From assembly GCA_023457875.1 (NCBI GenBank), contig JAEXBC010000465.1:1-7261 (forward strand): a stretch of 7,261 nucleotides of DNA, read 5' to 3'. A model generated the notes under the pieces. The model saw only the letters and a program-made list of their open reading frames with translations. It was not told the DNA's origin and made no database searches. A program made the translations under genes and the position numbers. Shown here piece after piece: positions 6,519 through 7,261 of this stretch; positions within the stretch are counted from its first letter, which is position 1, and each line of letters begins with the position of its first letter. This DNA is from Bacillota bacterium (GTDB lineage: Bacteria > Bacillota > Clostridia > Lachnospirales > Cellulosilyticaceae).

Positions 6519-7157
6519 TCAGCATAACTTGTGGGTAATACGTACAGTATAACTACCTTGCTGTCTAATAATGTAAGTCACCAGTCCCCTCTGCTCCAAA
6601 TAATTTTCCAGCCAAGGCATAACATGGCTACACTTAATACTTAAACTATTAAATAAAGTATCACTAAAAAAGGGTAAAAGAATTTTCTTGGAGCTCATCT
6701 TCGGATAAGCCTTTTGTACTGCTATCATATCAATAAAGAAGTTGCCTGCTTCATCAATAGGTATGGGCAAGTTACTTATTTTAACTGCTTGCACCACATC
6801 TTTATCTTCTGAATTTGTCGCTTCTGATAACTTACAATAATCTTCATAGATTTGCTCTAGGAGTAATGTTGAAAATGATGCTGCTTCACACACCTCAAAG
6901 CTTGCTCTAACTAATAAATAATAAGGCACACCAAGAATAAGTGTGCCTACTATTACTTTGCAACACTTTAAGTTTTCTATAAGTGCTAAGGTAAATTTCC
7001 CTATGTCATTTTCTCTTTTGTCGGCTATATCCTGTATCTGAATCCTTTGTATGACTTGCCACACAGATGTTTTTTCATAAATGTGAACGACGGATGATTC
7101 CATAAAACTAGACAAATGCCCTTCCTCATCTAATAAGACAGCTATCTTATCCCTCAT
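6519..7157 (-). CDS. anfO: AnfO-family Fe-only nitrogenase accessory protein
   Basis: A 212-residue soluble protein recognised as AnfO-like from its opening KIAVLLDEEG, the following VHIYEKTSVWQVI segment, the CCKVIVGTLILGVPYYLL core (65-82) and the late CSHVMPWLENYLEQRG motif (176-191). In Azotobacter anfO follows anfHDGK, and the family (including Rhodobacter Anf1) is needed for full Fe-only nitrogenase activity; its precise step is not established. Residues 1-95 have the alternating strand-helix pattern and order of conserved spots seen in NifX/NafY-type cofactor-binding domains, which would suit a role in handling the Fe-only cofactor; this is inference. Cysteines lie at 65, 66, 90, 107, 176 and 212. 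The start is well supported by AAGGAGGG (7163-7170). It lies 63 bases after an upstream reading frame and 64 bases before the repeat-protein gene. The length is normal for the family. Confidence 0.8.
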   Translation of the reverse strand: MRDKIAVLLDEEGHLSSFMESSVVHIYEKTSVWQVIQRIQIQDIADKRENDIGKFTLALIENLKCCKVIVGTLILGVPYYLLVRASFEVCEAASFSTLLLEQIYEDYCKLSEATNSEDKDVVQAVKISNLPIPIDEAGNFFIDMIAVQKAYPKMSSKKILLPFFSDTLFNSLSIKCSHVMPWLENYLEQRGLVTYIIRQQGSYTVRITHKLC

Positions 7158-7220
7158 GGTTTCCCTCCTTAAACATTATTTTTTTAGGACAAGCTCCCTA
7201 ATTAAAGCGCCCCTATAACC

Positions 7221-7261
7221 CTATCTGAAACTTGTAAGTAACTCATACCAATTCACTTCTA
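7221..7261 (-). CDS. Last 12 codons of an upstream gene, unidentified
   Basis: One minus-strand frame is open from the right edge to a TAG at 7221-7223 and reads EVNWYELLTSFR. The other two frames have stops within the first 20 bases. If real, it is the C-terminus of the gene before anfO, which in known anf operons would be anfK. Twelve residues are too few to identify it, and the open frame could be chance. The 63 bases between this stop and anfO hold the anfO ribosome binding site and no clear promoter or terminator. Confidence 0.35.
   Translation of the reverse strand, partial: EVNWYELLTSFR

Noticed and set aside
7175..7200. Hairpin AGG...CCT followed by an A-run before anfO
   Set aside because: The stem is only three or four base pairs and the run is A rather than T on the transcribed strand, so it cannot be a terminator.

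Overview
The window is AT-rich DNA with strong AGGAGG-type ribosome binding sites and T-rich hairpin terminators. It carries a Cache-type chemotaxis receptor, a short UvrA and an AnfO-family nitrogenase accessory protein. Together these suggest an anaerobic, nitrogen-fixing member of the Clostridia (Bacillota). Genus or species cannot be read from the sequence.

Layout: at the left edge (1-120) is the 5' end of a minus-strand gene, possibly an insertion-sequence transposase, with its own promoter and a small hairpin. Next, on the plus strand, is a methyl-accepting chemotaxis protein (161-1879), which shares a convergent hairpin terminator with the following gene. Everything else reads on the minus strand: a short UvrA-like double-ABC ATPase (1954-4197); a clear terminator at 4328-4366; and an XRE-type helix-turn-helix regulator fused to a membrane domain (4407-5222). 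A single in-frame TAA splits that regulator into an N-terminal CDS and an untranslated membrane remnant. Upstream of it is a 230-bp leader with a consensus-like promoter, an 11-bp perfect inverted repeat laid over that promoter, a 14-bp direct repeat and a possible 34-codon ORF.

The right third is a separate minus-strand transcription unit, read from beyond the right edge. It contains the last codons of an unidentified gene (7221-7261), an AnfO-family protein (6519-7157) and an uncharacterised MORN-like repeat protein ending in C-x2-C-x2-C-x2-C (5498-6454), and is closed by a strong hairpin at 5456-5487. AnfO proteins are encoded with the Fe-only nitrogenase structural genes (anfHDGK), so this is probably the distal end of an anf operon whose catalytic genes lie past position 7261. 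The repeat protein occupies the slot after anfO and is the best candidate for an undescribed partner of that system.

The chemoreceptor, UvrA-like protein and regulator show no sequence link to the nitrogenase genes and look like neighbours only.
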